The position numbers and the translations under genes were made by a program. 64,000 bases of DNA from the NCBI RefSeq assembly GCF_052324685.1, contig NC_135219.1, positions 21,499,258-21,563,257 of the forward strand. Direction: 5' to 3'. The number at the start of each line of letters is the position of its first letter. Position 1 is the stretch's first letter. Under the pieces are notes generated by a model. That model was not told the DNA's origin, did not search any database, and saw only the letters and a list, made by a program, of their open reading frames with translations. Shown here in pieces: positions 26,864 through 38,200 of the stretch. The stretch is from Brachyhypopomus gauderio. Lineage: Eukaryota; Chordata; Actinopteri; Gymnotiformes; Hypopomidae.

Positions 26864-28953
26864 TATGGTGTGATTTTTGTTTCAATAGTTCCACAAAAGC
26901 AAAAGTAAATCCAAGAGCAGAAAGTATATGTTATGAATGCAAAACAGAAAAATATATATCAAAAGTATATTTTTAATATAATTGGTTATTTGAAACTTAT
27001 TTTTGTTTGCATTTTGACAAGTTTTTGGTTCCATTGTTTTAGTTTGCTTCTGGAATCTCTCTTTGCTTCTGGTTCGTTTTTTGCTTCTGACTTTTGAAAC
27101 ACATTTCACGTGTGGGAGGGTCTTAGATGAAGGCGTTCCTCTGCAATCTCCATTGGTCACTGATTCCGGACTGACACAGAGCTCTGAGACCGCCTCTGGG
27201 ACCAAGCCACGCCCACCCCACCAGCCTCTCAGCGTTTTCAAACATGGCGGAACGCGGTGGTTCTGTTTCACAGTAGCATGTAAACTAAGTTTTACCATAA
27301 AAGTTTATACAAAGGTTATAATTAATTGGTAAATGGTCTGTAGATATTGCAAATGTACACTGTATAATAACTACATTAAGCATGCTCACCAGCACGAGCT
27401 TTTTAAAATTTTAGTGAACTGGATGGAGAGAACATTGATGTGTGGAAGAAATATGAGTATTTGCAATATCTGGTATGGCGACGGACGGGGAGTGGGGGGC
27501 AGCTGGTGTACGAGAGGTGATGCCAAATATAGTAAAATCCATAATAGTAAAAAATACCAAAATTAAAGCCAAATACCAAAATTAAAGCAATACTGAAAAG
27601 TGGCCACCCTATATACAACCAGCTTTGTTCACTCACACTGTTTTTCAGTGTTCTGCAGGTACCACACACAAACACACATCACATGCATCTTGTGCTGTCC
27701 ATATTTTATTAAGAAGTGAACAATATTCATTGAACCATTGAACATAGAGATACTAAACATAATACATGTCAGACATGACATTCAGACACTGTCCGACTCA
27801 GAGATAAAAACAAAAAGATTTTAACTTGGAGGGGTGCGAGTAAGAAGAGTAGTCCATTGAAACGCAGAGTGCGGATTAGTTTCCTTCTCACTTTAGACCC
27901 GCGGGGACGCTAGCGAATGATTCAGGAGGAGCGAGTAACTAGTCGCTACTATTGTGAATGTAGCAAAACGGTGACAGAAGCTACAGCAGCGATTAAATTA
28001 AAAATAATTTAAATGCTAGCTTTAAACACGCTCTTCCCTGTTGACTTCTCTCACGGTAATGTCGCGCTGAAAAATATTGACCTGTCTTGTCAATATATGG
28101 AGCCAGATCCGTAAACGCGAGCCGCTTTCGCCATTCCAGATGGCTCAGTCAAAACCATTATATCTTAATGAACCAATAAATAACATCAGCGGCAAAAATG
28201 AGTGTAAAAAATACCAGGGTTCATCATTTAGAACTACAAAAAAATCTTGTTTCTTATTTTACTATCTACCTATTTTTCATAAGAGTTTGTTTTACCGCAA
28301 AATACTTAAAAAACGGCGAATTTCGCCGCAAGGTGACAGATTTTCATGCCTGCATCCAGTTCACTAAAATTTTAAAAAGCTCGCGCTGGTGAAGTGTGCT
28401 AAATATTAACTGCCATGCTTAATGTAGTTATTATACAGTGTACATTTGCAATATCTACAGACCATTTACCAATTAATTATAACCTTTGTATAAACTTTTA
28501 TGGTAAAACTTAGTTTACATGCTACTGTGAAACAACCACCGCGTTCCGCCACGTTTGAAAACGCTGGGAGGCTGGTGGGGTGGGCGTGGCTTGGTCCCAG
28601 AGGCGGTCTCAGAGCTCTGTGTCAGTCCGGAATCAGTGAGATTGCAGAGGAACGCCTTCATCTAAGACCCTCCCACACGTGAAATGTGTTCCAAAAGTCA
28701 GAAGCAAAAAACGAACCAGAAGCAAAGAGAGATTCCAGAAGCAAAAGACCTTACTGGGAAAATCCAAAAAAACAAAAACAATGGAACCAAAAACTTGTCA
28801 AAATGCAAACGAAAATAAGTTTCAAATAACCAATTATATTAAAAATATATACTTTTGATATATATTTTTCTGTTTTGCATTCATAACATATACTTTCTGC
28901 TCTTGGATTTACTTTTGCTTTTGTGGAACTATTGAAACAAAAATCACACCATA
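26864..28953. mobile_element. 2.09 kb non-autonomous DNA transposon with ~0.6 kb terminal inverted repeats
   Basis: The element begins TATGGTGTGATTTTTGTTTC and ends with the reverse complement, GAAACAAAAATCACACCATA. Both sides are flanked by GTTGAA (26858-26863 and 28954-28959), a 6 bp target duplication. The left inverted repeat runs to about 27425 and the right one starts near 28362, with high identity apart from a ~25 bp insertion near 28747-28773. The ~930 bp centre encodes no recognisable transposase. TAT...ATA ends with a 6 bp duplication resemble what I recall for the IS3EU superfamily, but that name is tentative. A foldback-type element is the alternative. Confidence 0.75.
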
Positions 28954-28959
28954 GTTGAA

Positions 28960-29330
28960 GCCTACAATACCAGTATCATTGCTCCGACATGGAATGAAAA
29001 CCTGGCGTTCATCACAAGACATTTATATTGACAATATCAACACCCAGAACTTTCATTCTAGTTACCTTATACTTAGTCTGATTGTGTGATTTGTTTGTGA
29101 CTTGTGTATTCGTCTGTATAATTTGTTTTTGTGTAATTTGTGTGTTAACGGGCCGCCCAATGGAGGATGGGTTCCCTTTTGAGTCTTGGTCCTCCCAAGG
29201 TTTCTGGTTTCTTCCTAATCCCCACCATCTAGGGAGTTTTTCCTTGCCCCTTTGGCTTTCTCATTAGGGATTTGGACCCATAGTATTGTTAACCTTGTAA
29301 ATCCTGTAAAGCGCTTTGTGACAACATGTG
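28960..29330 (+). repeat. Dispersed fish repeat (3' tail type)
   Basis: The part from about 29148 contains GGAGGATGGGTTCCCTTTTG, AAGGTTTCTGGTTTCTTCC, GGGAGTTTTTCCTTGCC, CTCATTAGGGATTTGGAC and AAGCGCTTTGTGACAACA. I recognise this motif series from a very abundant repeat in otophysan fish. It is followed directly by a (TA)n tract. Confidence 0.55.
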
Positions 29331-29332
29331 TT

Positions 29333-29334
<2 letters not shown>

Positions 29335-29409
<75 letters not shown>
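29335..29409. repeat. (TA)n microsatellite
   Basis: About 37 TA dinucleotides without interruption, with a second short (AT)n tract at 29424-29443. Confidence 0.95.
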
Positions 29410-29413
<4 letters not shown>

Positions 29414-29600
29414 TTATATTGTGTATATATATATATATATATACAGCAAAATCAGCAGAGTTAAATGTTTGGTGTTGATGAAATATTTGAGAGTAGAGAG
29501 TCAATCTGACTATTGCCCGAGTTAATCCAACTCTGAACAGAGTCTCCTCTGTGGTTTTACTCCCAACTCCCAAAAAAACAGTGTCAAAATTAAGTGTTAA

Positions 29601-29840
29601 ACAAGCTCTCCTTTAAAATAACTCTGAGATTGAAAGTACGTCAAGTTATCCTTTAAAATAACTCTGAGAGTGTAAGTACGTCAAGTTCTCCTTTAAAATA
29701 ACTCTGAGAGTGTAAGTACGTCAAGTTCTCCTTTAAAATAACTCTGAGAGTGTAAGTACGTCAAGTTCTCCTTTAAAATAGCTCTGAGAGTGTAAGTACG
29801 TCAAGTTCTCCTTTAAAATAACTCTGAGAGTGTAAGTATA
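29601..29840 (+). repeat. 40 bp minisatellite, six units
   Basis: Six exact-length 40 bp units contain CTCCTTTAAAATAACTCTGA and GAGTGTAAGTACGTCAAG. The first unit is the most diverged (GATTGAAAGTACG). The last runs into the adjacent LTR-like segment. Confidence 0.9.
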
Positions 29841-30074
29841 AGGAATGCCACCTGATCTTCCCTAACCAGCCTCACCTGCCTTTCATTACCACGCCCCGTT
29901 TCAGTCACACTTTTATACACCTTCCCCAGCACGTCTCAGTCGCGAAGTATTGTTGACTCATTGTTCAACATTGTTGTCATTGTTGACTGGTCATTCTCTG
30001 TGTGTGTGATTTATGTAAATAAAAGCGACCTACTTCCGCATTTGGATCCCTCTCCGCCTGGTCAATACGTTACA
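29831..30074 (+). mobile_element. Possible solo LTR
   Basis: The segment starts TGTAA and ends TTACA. It has a TATA-like TTTTATACACC near 29910, a polyadenylation-like AAATAAAAG near 30018, and a fish-LTR-like tail GCATTTGGATCCCTCTCCGC. No primer-binding site follows and no target duplication is evident, so this is a guess from layout. Confidence 0.4.
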
Positions 30075-30571
30075 TCAGCTTACATATTTCAGATCCTTTG
30101 ATAAGTAGTTCTCCAATGAGAATGATAAAAGAGCTTGCATAGTGCCATATTGTTATATGTTGAAAATATGAGAATGTCATTCTGTATTTTTAATGGTTTT
30201 ATTTTGTGATGCACATGTTGAAAAAAAATGATAAAACATTCGTGATTCTATTTTTCAAGTTAAATTGAATTAATTGCACACCCAAAGCTGCAGTATGCAA
30301 ATCAATATCAGCATGGTAAATCAGTTGAGAAAAAATTGACACTGTAAGGTTATAACACTGGACTCTGGTGCTGAAAAGTTTGAACACTGAGTAGTGTTGC
30401 ACAGTGGTACATTTTAACTCTTTTAAGTAGTTAAAAATAACTCTATTGCAGTGTAATTACTACAACACTTTGAAAAGTGTTGAAATAACACCCTGGGGTG
30501 TGGACCCATATAGACACTTTAAAAGTGTTGAAATTAACTCCCATAGAGTTATTTTGTGTCTTTCGAATTTG

Positions 30572-30572
<1 letters not shown>
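30075..30572. other. Intergenic with a cluster of small palindromes
   Basis: There is no gene. Three short hairpin-forming palindromes lie within 65 bp: AACACTTTGAAAAGTGTT (30464-30481), ACACCCTGGGGTGT (30488-30501) and ACACTTTAAAAGTGT (30514-30528). Confidence 0.6.

Positions 30573-30645
<73 letters not shown>
30573..30645. repeat. (TA)n microsatellite with T/ATTT tail
   Basis: About 36 TA units, then a T run and (ATTT)n to about 30687, followed by the transposon-end motif ACGGCCCACCACTA at 30690-30703. Confidence 0.95.
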
Positions 30646-30653
<8 letters not shown>

Positions 30654-30810
30654 TTTTAATTTATTTATTTATTTATTTATTTATTTTAACGGCCCACCAC
30701 TACTTTTGATGTATATTTGATATATATTTTTTGCATGTAGCTGTATTCTATCTAGTTAACTACTTACCAGGGGCTATGCCTATGCTCTTCTTCAACTTGG
30801 ATTTAGCAAA

Positions 30811-30968
30811 AAACACGCACACTCACAGATAATTCATGCTAAAACAGTCAGATAAGTTAGTGCTAAATTAGTACTTTGCTTAAAATGGTCGGAGCAGTGT
30901 CCAGCGGTCGCGTGGTTTGAAAGGATGTGGAAGGGGTTTCAGAGAGGCCGGGATTGGAAGCTTATCAA
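30811..30968 (-). pseudogene. Inverted copy of the ankrd9 3' end
   Basis: The reverse complement of this segment matches ankrd9 bases 32264-32428, covering the last ~26 codons, the TGA and ~85 bp of 3' UTR. Differences are a few substitutions and a short deletion just after the stop. Shared landmarks include TTCAGAGAGGCCGGGATTGG and CAGATAATTCATGC. It lies in the opposite orientation, about 0.5 kb upstream of the gene. Possible hAT-like ends (CAGGGGC at 30768, GCCCCTG ending at 31001) bracket it, without a convincing target duplication. Confidence 0.9.
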
Positions 30969-31001
30969 TCCCCGGTAGTAATATATGCCAGTCCGCCCCT
31001 G

Positions 31002-31235
31002 CTTAGACCCCACAAGTGGTGAAAAAGTATTTGTGTTCTTCCAACACAAGAACAAGGGATTCTGTATATCCATATAACATGCACTATTGCCTGTTCAGCT
31101 CGAAGGGGCAGGGTGGTAAAGCGAAAAAAAATCAAAGGATAATTATGTGATTATTATCTATGTGATGTTACTGTAGCAACACACAAACAACCTCGAAAAG
31201 GCTCCTAGTCGTCTGAAGAGTTAAACATCCCTCTC
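31002..31235. other. ankrd9 upstream region
   Basis: No repeat or ORF is recognised. The sequence becomes CpG-richer towards 31230, consistent with the approach to a promoter. Confidence 0.4.
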
Positions 31236-31247
31236 GGCGCATGCGTA
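31236..31247 (+). promoter_or_regulatory. NRF-1-type motif in the putative ankrd9 promoter
   Basis: GGCGCATGCGTA closely matches the NRF-1 consensus (YGCGCAYGCGCR). It sits ~220 bp before the ankrd9 start codon in a CpG-enriched stretch. CCTTACAG just before 31415 could be a splice acceptor of a 5' UTR intron. Confidence 0.5.
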
Positions 31248-31458
31248 CTGCTGTTCTGTTGCGGAGACTTCGCACGCACTTGACAGTTGCGCCTAGACGC
31301 CGACACAACATCGCGCTGCTCATGATGAACTGAAGCGCGAGGACAAGCTGCTATTTTTAAATCCACAAGGCATCGTTTCATGTCTTTATACACCAAATTA
31401 ACCTGGCCTTACAGTTGCAACCGGGTTGACACAACCGCAGTCTTCAGCGCACCTTACA

Positions 31459-32343
31459 ATGTCAGCGTCCGGGTCCATCACGTCTGGTACGCTCCAAATG
31501 GAAGACAAACGTAAATGTATTTCTTTACTTTTTTATCAAGCGGTGCGGGACCATAAACCGGCGTGGATGCTTGAGGATATGCGCACGATGGAGATGTTTT
31601 ATTGGGAAGAGAACGTGAACAAACGGAGTTACACCCCGTCAGAGGCACTGTTGTACGCAGTCGTGCACGATCACAAGGCTTACGCGAAATATTTGCTCAA
31701 TCATTACTCCGACAGGGCTCTAGACATGCCAGGCGAGCGATTTTGCCGCTGCCCATCGTCGGCTCCGCATCTGTCGATGGCTGTCAGGTATGACAGACAA
31801 GACATATTGAAGCTTATACTACAAATGACTCATCGACTGCCCAGCCTGCGGTCGTATATGAACCGAGGTGAATGTTTCCATATGGAAGATGGCAAGACAC
31901 CACTTCACCTCGCATGTGAACTTTTGCGCTTGGATGCGGTGGTACTTTTACTGGGCAGCGGAGCGTCACCTCAGGTCCGGGACCACAAGGGCATGACCCC
32001 CCTAGACGTCATCCTAGAGCAGCTCTGGACCTCCACGGTGAACACCGCTGCGAAAAAAACGTGCCTCGACAGCCTTTTGATGTTCATGCCCGAGGTTCGA
32101 TTCAAACTAAAGAGCTCACTAGAGAAAGATCCGCAACGCTGGTCTAAAGTTCTGGGTGAGGAAAAATGTAACTACCTCATTGGAAAAAATCCGGCTCCCC
32201 TGTTTCTTATAGCTATGCAAATAATTGTTTCTCAACTACCCCCCGAGCAGTTCCCCAGCTGTCTTGATAAGCTTCCAATCCCGGCCTCTCTGAAACCCCT
32301 TCCACAGCCTTTCAAACCACGCGACCGCTGGACACTGGTCTGA
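31459..32343 (+). CDS. ankrd9: Ankyrin repeat domain-containing protein 9
   Basis: A 294-residue protein encoded by a single uninterrupted exon, as in other vertebrates (the human protein is somewhat longer, ~317 aa). The frame is open further upstream, but only from a TTG, so I chose the ATG at 31459. Family hallmarks are FYQAVRD near residue 24, LLEDMR, SEALLYAVVHDHKAYAKYLL, an ankyrin-like helix pair near residue 103 (PHLSMAVRYDR), and two ankyrin repeats at about 144-188 (TPLHLACELL, GMTPLDVILEQL). The C-terminal half is an ANKRD9-specific helical region ending in LPIPASLKPLPQP. In mammals the family acts as a substrate receptor for a Cullin-RING ubiquitin ligase with Elongin B/C, and IMPDH2 is a reported target. 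That role is taken from the family; the sequence does not show it. Identification is firm. Confidence 0.95.
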   Translation: MSASGSITSGTLQMEDKRKCISLLFYQAVRDHKPAWMLEDMRTMEMFYWEENVNKRSYTPSEALLYAVVHDHKAYAKYLLNHYSDRALDMPGERFCRCPSSAPHLSMAVRYDRQDILKLILQMTHRLPSLRSYMNRGECFHMEDGKTPLHLACELLRLDAVVLLLGSGASPQVRDHKGMTPLDVILEQLWTSTVNTAAKKTCLDSLLMFMPEVRFKLKSSLEKDPQRWSKVLGEEKCNYLIGKNPAPLFLIAMQIIVSQLPPEQFPSCLDKLPIPASLKPLPQPFKPRDRWTLV

Positions 32344-32428
32344 CCATTTTAAGCTATCTGCAAAGTACAAATTTAGCACTAACTTATCTGACTGTTTTAG
32401 CATGAATTATCTGTGAGTGTGCGTGTTT

Positions 32429-34200
32429 AATGAAATGGTTAATGAAATGGAAATCAATGAGCTACAGTAAACCTAAACCAAAATGCAGAATATTGTCTTT
32501 CTGTTTTCTTATGGGTAAATGAAACAATACAGGCAGTTTTAAAAATCAAATAAGATGATCATGTTTAGAATTTGAAACTAAAATGTCAAGCTATAAAAAG
32601 AATTGGTATTGGATATTGTAATACAACCTAGTTTCTGGTTGTACTTTCCATTTTCTTTCTTTCTTTCTTTTTTAAAGAAAGCAACAGAATGCAGCAGGTT
32701 GCTTACTCCCTGTTGTTTGTTATGCATGTGAGGGTGTTGCCCACTCTCTTCTAAAACTGTGAATAACAACTTTCTGGTATGGGCTGAAGCTGCTATAAAG
32801 CCCAAATGCAGCCAAATGCCTCATTACTGATCAACTGGAAAATCAGGTTGGTTTTACAAGACCCTTCTAGGGCCGAATGCTTTTAAAACCAGATCATTAC
32901 AAATAGCCTTCACTTCAAAACACTGCATTGTTTTTGATTTGGGAATTGTTATACATAAAATATGCAAAACATTTAAGAGGTTTAATGTGTATTTTATCCT
33001 GTTGTCATTTTCTTTTATAACTGTTTATGTATGTGTGTATTTATGTATGAAGATGTACCTTACCGCAGACCAGGAGATAATGAGAATTGCATTAACTTAC
33101 AGTCTTTTCTGACCTTTGGAATATTGACTGTAGTCAAGCAGTCTTGCAAACAGATTAGTCTGACAGGATTTTCACACTTGTTTGAGAAGGTTCTGGTGTT
33201 CATCAGAGAGTAGACTGTATAGGCTTCTACAATCTGTAGACAGGGGTTGTGTCTGGATGCCCTGCTATGAATAATGTGATTGGTTTAAGACCAGAGGCCT
33301 TTTGCAACTTTGCTCCAATTATATTAAGAATAATCATGGGCTACAAACACATAAGCGCTGGGTGGTACAAGAATCTCTGGATGAGGCGGTAACAGCTGAA
33401 TCACATGTGCCACACATTTATCCATTTAAAAATAAATGATGCTGTTTACATAACAATTCACTGCAGACTGTGTCTTCATTATCAATATGTGACATATTAG
33501 TAACAAATACATTTACATGTGTGACTGTATAGAGTAGAATGGGGGTGATAAAGCAGAGCTTTTGAGAGAACAGGGACCCTTCAGGGCTTCAGGCAAAAAG
33601 ACCCAGTTGACTTGACAAGTGGTGATCCAGTTGAACCGGATGTGTCATCTGGGTCGAATGTTTGCCTGCACTGGGATTGCTCTTTTTGGAAGTTATACCT
33701 GCACTGGGAACTTCTAGATCTGGCCTGAATATTAACTGGAAATATTTTAATTAGTAGAAGATAGGTAGCTCAATCACTTTAAACTTTATTCTACACATGA
33801 TGCCTATGAAGGCTTCTTATGGTATAATTACATTTTATTTACACACCTATAGTATAAAACTCTTTTCTAGTGTTGATGATTTTAAATACACACTACTGCA
33901 CAAAGAAAATAAAGCAATACTGCACATACCTTCACGCCTTCACTGTTACGTTTGGAGAGGTAATACACACAGTCCCAAGGTATATGGTCCACATTACATT
34001 AATAGTAATGCAACCTGTGCCTTTAGGAACAGTTTTAAAATATGAAAACACTGAATAGGAAGGTTATTGAAATAGATCCTGATTCAGAACACCTGATTTC
34101 CTTTAAATGGCTCAGCACAGACAGAATTAGGGCAGACAAGGGGCACTGAACAAATTGTAGGATGTGTTAAATAAATCTAGATGTTCAGGGCAGACTTCTG
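32429..34200. other. Intergenic / ankrd9 3' UTR, no further gene seen
   Basis: AT-rich single-copy-like sequence. A short TTTC tract lies near 32653-32672, and AATAAA-type signals near 33430 could end the ankrd9 transcript. I could not support any coding exon or repeat family. Confidence 0.4.
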
Positions 34201-34205
34201 TACAA

Positions 34206-34267
34206 TGATGATGATGATGATGATTATTATTATTATTATTATTATTATTAATAATAGTAGTAGTAGT
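34206..34267. repeat. (GAT)n(TAT)n(TAG)n compound microsatellite
   Basis: Consecutive GAT, ATT and TAG trinucleotide tracts. Confidence 0.9.
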
Positions 34268-34630
34268 ATACTATAGAATGCAAAGTTAAAAGTACAAATG
34301 TCACTATTTATGTAAGGGGCCCTAACAAAATAATAGATGCTTAATCAACATACACGTCCTCATGATCACATCTGTGCTCTTTCTGTAGATTCCTCTTCCA
34401 GCCATAACCTAACACACCAGATCCATCTCATAAAGCAGTCAGAAGAAGGTCGGTTAAGGTCTGAAACTAATAATATCAGGTGGCTGGATTTACAGAAGCA
34501 GGACTTGGAGGTCCCTTTCAGCCTTAACCACCTCTCAACTGACGTCTCAGGGTGAGTTTCACCTTTAACCAGTAGATGGAGACATTTGTCGTATTAAAAT
34601 TCCACATCCTATTTTCTCCAATTATCCCAC
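34268..34630. other. Intergenic, nothing recognised
   Basis: Unremarkable sequence between a microsatellite and a transposon. Short open frames lack family features. Confidence 0.4.
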
Positions 34631-35236
34631 AAGCCTGGTTTATACTTTCGCGAGCGACCGTAGCGCGCGACTCCGCCCACCTCGCGCGACCCTGCGCGAG
34701 CGGTGTAGGCGTTTATACTTTCGCGAACGTCGCGAGCGTCGCTGCAGTGTTCTCCGAAACGATAGGTGGCGATAGGTGGCAGTGGAGAATAAAAAACCCC
34801 TGCAAAACCGGGGAAAGAACATTTTTACCTGACCAGAGACCGTATATATACACGTCAGGCATCAAACGTAAATATGGCTTTGCAGTGTTGTCCGAAACGA
34901 TAGTTAACAAATACGAGCCTCTTGTAATTCCAGGGCGAAACATGAGAGAACGTGAAGACGTTAAGATTGGGTGTTTTGAAAATAAACAACCATAAACTAA
35001 TGTGATAAAAAAGCGAATTATTTCGATTCATTTCGAGTATATGTATAAATATTTAACTTAATTAAGTTTAACGTGAAATGGACCTTTAAAGTGACGTACA
35101 AGTGCTTTATTTCCACCTTGTATAGGTGTATGAACCCGGCAAACATGACTGTCCATCGCGGAGCCACAGCGATTACGTCATTTTCGCCGCGCGGACCCTC
35201 GCGCCGCTCGCGGCGCGTCGAGTATAAACCAGGCTT
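34631..35236 (+). mobile_element. CpG-rich non-autonomous DNA transposon (606 bp)
   Basis: Both ends carry the inverted repeat AAGCCTGGTTTATACT, and CpG-dense subterminal regions (CGCGAGCG, GCGCGCG) give partly complementary arms. There is no transposase. It shares internal blocks with the relic at 25535. No target duplication could be recognised, so the superfamily is left open. Confidence 0.75.
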
Positions 35237-38200
35237 AATGAAGGCATTCTATCAAATGCTTTCCAAATTTCCTAATTTCACTTTTAGCTGGTTTTGCAGT
35301 CATAGAACTAATGCTCATAAGAAAGCAGTCTGTGAAGAATTAGACAGCCATCGTTTAACTTTAAGTTATACCAAGGCATCCAGAATGACTGGTAACCTAA
35401 ATAAAGAAAGAAACAAAATAAACACAAACATTTCTGGGCACAATTGATGCCGCAACTCATCTCTAGCCTGCCCATTAACCCCAACCTGCAGTTTTCAATG
35501 TAAATGTAAAAAATGTCATATTTTGTCAATTGTGATTTTTACACCACAATCGAAATTTGTCAATTGGGAAGGGGTCTGACCTTGGAGTCAGTGTGAAACT
35601 GAACTGAAAGTATTTATTAATAAATAAAATTATATAAAGTCTATCTTGGATGTATAATGATACTCTAATCAGTAGTTATGAATAATTACAGTTATATTGA
35701 ACCTGTGCTCATTTGTAATAACACAGAACATCGTTTGATTAAGAAATTAAGAAAGTTTTTTAAGAAAGAAAAACATATCGTTCAAACAGAAATATCTGCT
35801 CTCATGTTAGTTGTTGTTTGGAAACTATCAGGATGAACAAAAGCACAGCTCCGGGTAGAACAGAGATTTAATTGTAACAATAGCCATATTGTTCTAATTA
35901 TTCTTCTCTGTATGTTTGCATTAGGAGGGCTAATGATTTTACAAAAGACAATGAGTGCATTAAGTGTATTGTGTTAGAAAGCCGCCCACATATTTTGTGT
36001 CAATTTTGACCCGATACAAATCAGCCTGAAAATACTCAAAAACAATAACATCTAGTGTTGTTACTCACCTCATAGCTAACTTAGTATGTATTTAAATCCA
36101 TGTAAATACCATTTTCAATGTTATTTTGTTGAATCCATACACTTTTAATCTCACAATATACCACTCATTTCAATAAAATTAACTTTAAATTCATTATCGT
36201 CAATTTCCTGTAGTGAAGAAAGGGTGAAAAGATGTTATCTGAGTCTATTACTATACTATATATAACACACTACTATACATAACACACTGACCAAACCTTT
36301 CTTGTGGTTTCATTTATGTATGATCAATTTTAACCTACACCGAGTGACTAATGTAGGAAAAAAGAAACTTAAAGGTGAAACGAAACAATGTTTTCTTGGA
36401 AGACTGTGAGAGAGCAGAAGGGAAGAGACCACAGTGGCCTTGAGAAGAACAGAATGAGCCCATTCAGTGCAAAATGCAAGGCAAGCAGTTTTGAGATAAG
36501 CAGGCAGACAACTAGAGAGGAGCAGGTGGGTTTCGAGGGAGAGCAGCAAAGGTGGGGGAGTTATCGAAACGTAGGGGAGAAAGAGCATGAAAGGGAGGAC
36601 ATCGCCCAGCACGGGGGACTTTTTGCTCGGACACTGCTGAGATCCACTTGGGTTAGGTAGAGTTCTAGGCAACTAGCACCAGTGCACTGGAGAGTTTGTA
36701 CCACGTATACTTTTTGTACTCACTTTTATTCTAAATAAATTTATCTGAAAATAACTTTTGGTGTTAAGACTTTGCTTGAGTCACTCAGTCAAAACCAATC
36801 GGATCATCAGGGCAGTGTTGGGGCCTATCTGGGTCAGGAGAAAATATCCCAACACTAGACAGATCCAATTCAATGGGCTTATTAAAAATATCAGTGCTAA
36901 TTAAGTTCATACATTGTAATTATTGTAACGAGGTCTCACTCTCTTCTTTCCAACTTTGATCTAATTCCATCTGTACAATCCTTTATTTGTATAATCCAAC
37001 TTACATTTCTGAAACAGTTAATGACTTTCTTCCTGGGATTGTCCTTGGATGTCTGATGTGAGATTCCTGTGATGCAATCATTAGTGTGTGTGTGGAATAC
37101 ATGCTGACTGCCAATGGGATGTTCCCAGTCATCACCGATTACTCAGAAGTTCATTTTCTACTTTATTCTTTTTTGTTCTTCTCTTCCATTTTTTTACTGC
37201 TTTTGTAATACAGCAGCAAAAATAAAAACCACACACAAAAAAACTAAAAGATCATATAAAGAAATAGATTTATGTATGTGACCTAACAAAAATGCATTGG
37301 TTTCCTGACAGAAAGCATAGCAGGTTTTGAAGAACCTCAGGCCAAACCCAGGAGCCACTAATGGTTTCATCAGGGAATACAAGCAAATGAGGTTAACCTG
37401 CTCCTCTGAACACTAATCAGTGTTCACATCCCCTTTGGCCAGTAGTGTGTCAGGTCCTTAGGAGGTAAAGAATACCAATACCTGTGTCACGCTGTAGCCC
37501 TAATGGACGCCTCTAGCCACAGAATGTGTGTGTAATAGCTCATGATGCAGTCAAGAAGCTTCTTCAGTGGAGCACCACTCCTGGGACACTCCTGCTCCTG
37601 AGGAGCCAACCTATTGCCATGGAAGGTACATTAGGAGATTGTACGTTCATGCTGTTAATTGTAGTTTATAGTAAAAGATGGACAGTAGAAATTCTGATGC
37701 TGCTTATCTCTTCTCTCACAGCTAATACAGTTGTGAGTCAACCACAGTTATGGTTGTAGATCTGCTTTACCAACATGCTACAGTTACAGCATTTTGCATC
37801 TGTGGCTCTTAATTGTAGTGTTAATTTTAAAATTTTAAATTTTTAAAAAAATTTTAAATATTTTAAAATGTGCCATTGGCCCCATTTGCATTCTGTTGGG
37901 TATGTTGTATAAACAGGACTATTCTTGTATTTGTGCGTTTTTAGCTTGTGGGAATTCTTTGTAATAAGAATGTTACTGTGGACAACCAAACATACTCCTC
38001 CTCTGATTTTGATAATGGATACAGTATTACTGTACAGTGCAGAAAAAGGAAGGTGATGGAAGTCAAATTTCTGCTCCTGTACTGAGTGAAGTTGTAACAG
38101 GGTTGCTGGACCTCAGGTAAACAGGGGTTACCGGGCAGGGTGCAGCTCTGGGTTATTGTCACTTGGAGGAAATCCTCTTAACAGGACCCAAAGGCTGATG

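Noticed and set aside
26074..27298. Open frames of 60-138 codons in the 25.5-28.7 kb region
   Set aside because: They lie across transposon relics and inverted-repeat arms and show no recognisable domains. Identical peptides recur from the two arms.
29252..29573. Frames of alternating Tyr-Ile
   Set aside because: Translation of the (TA)n tract.
31426..31458. Upstream extension of the ankrd9 frame
   Set aside because: The extension begins at TTG. The family start fits the ATG at 31459.
36310..36672. 120-codon minus-strand frame
   Set aside because: It lies over the purine-rich LTR-like remnant, has biased Ser/Leu/Pro composition and no domain.
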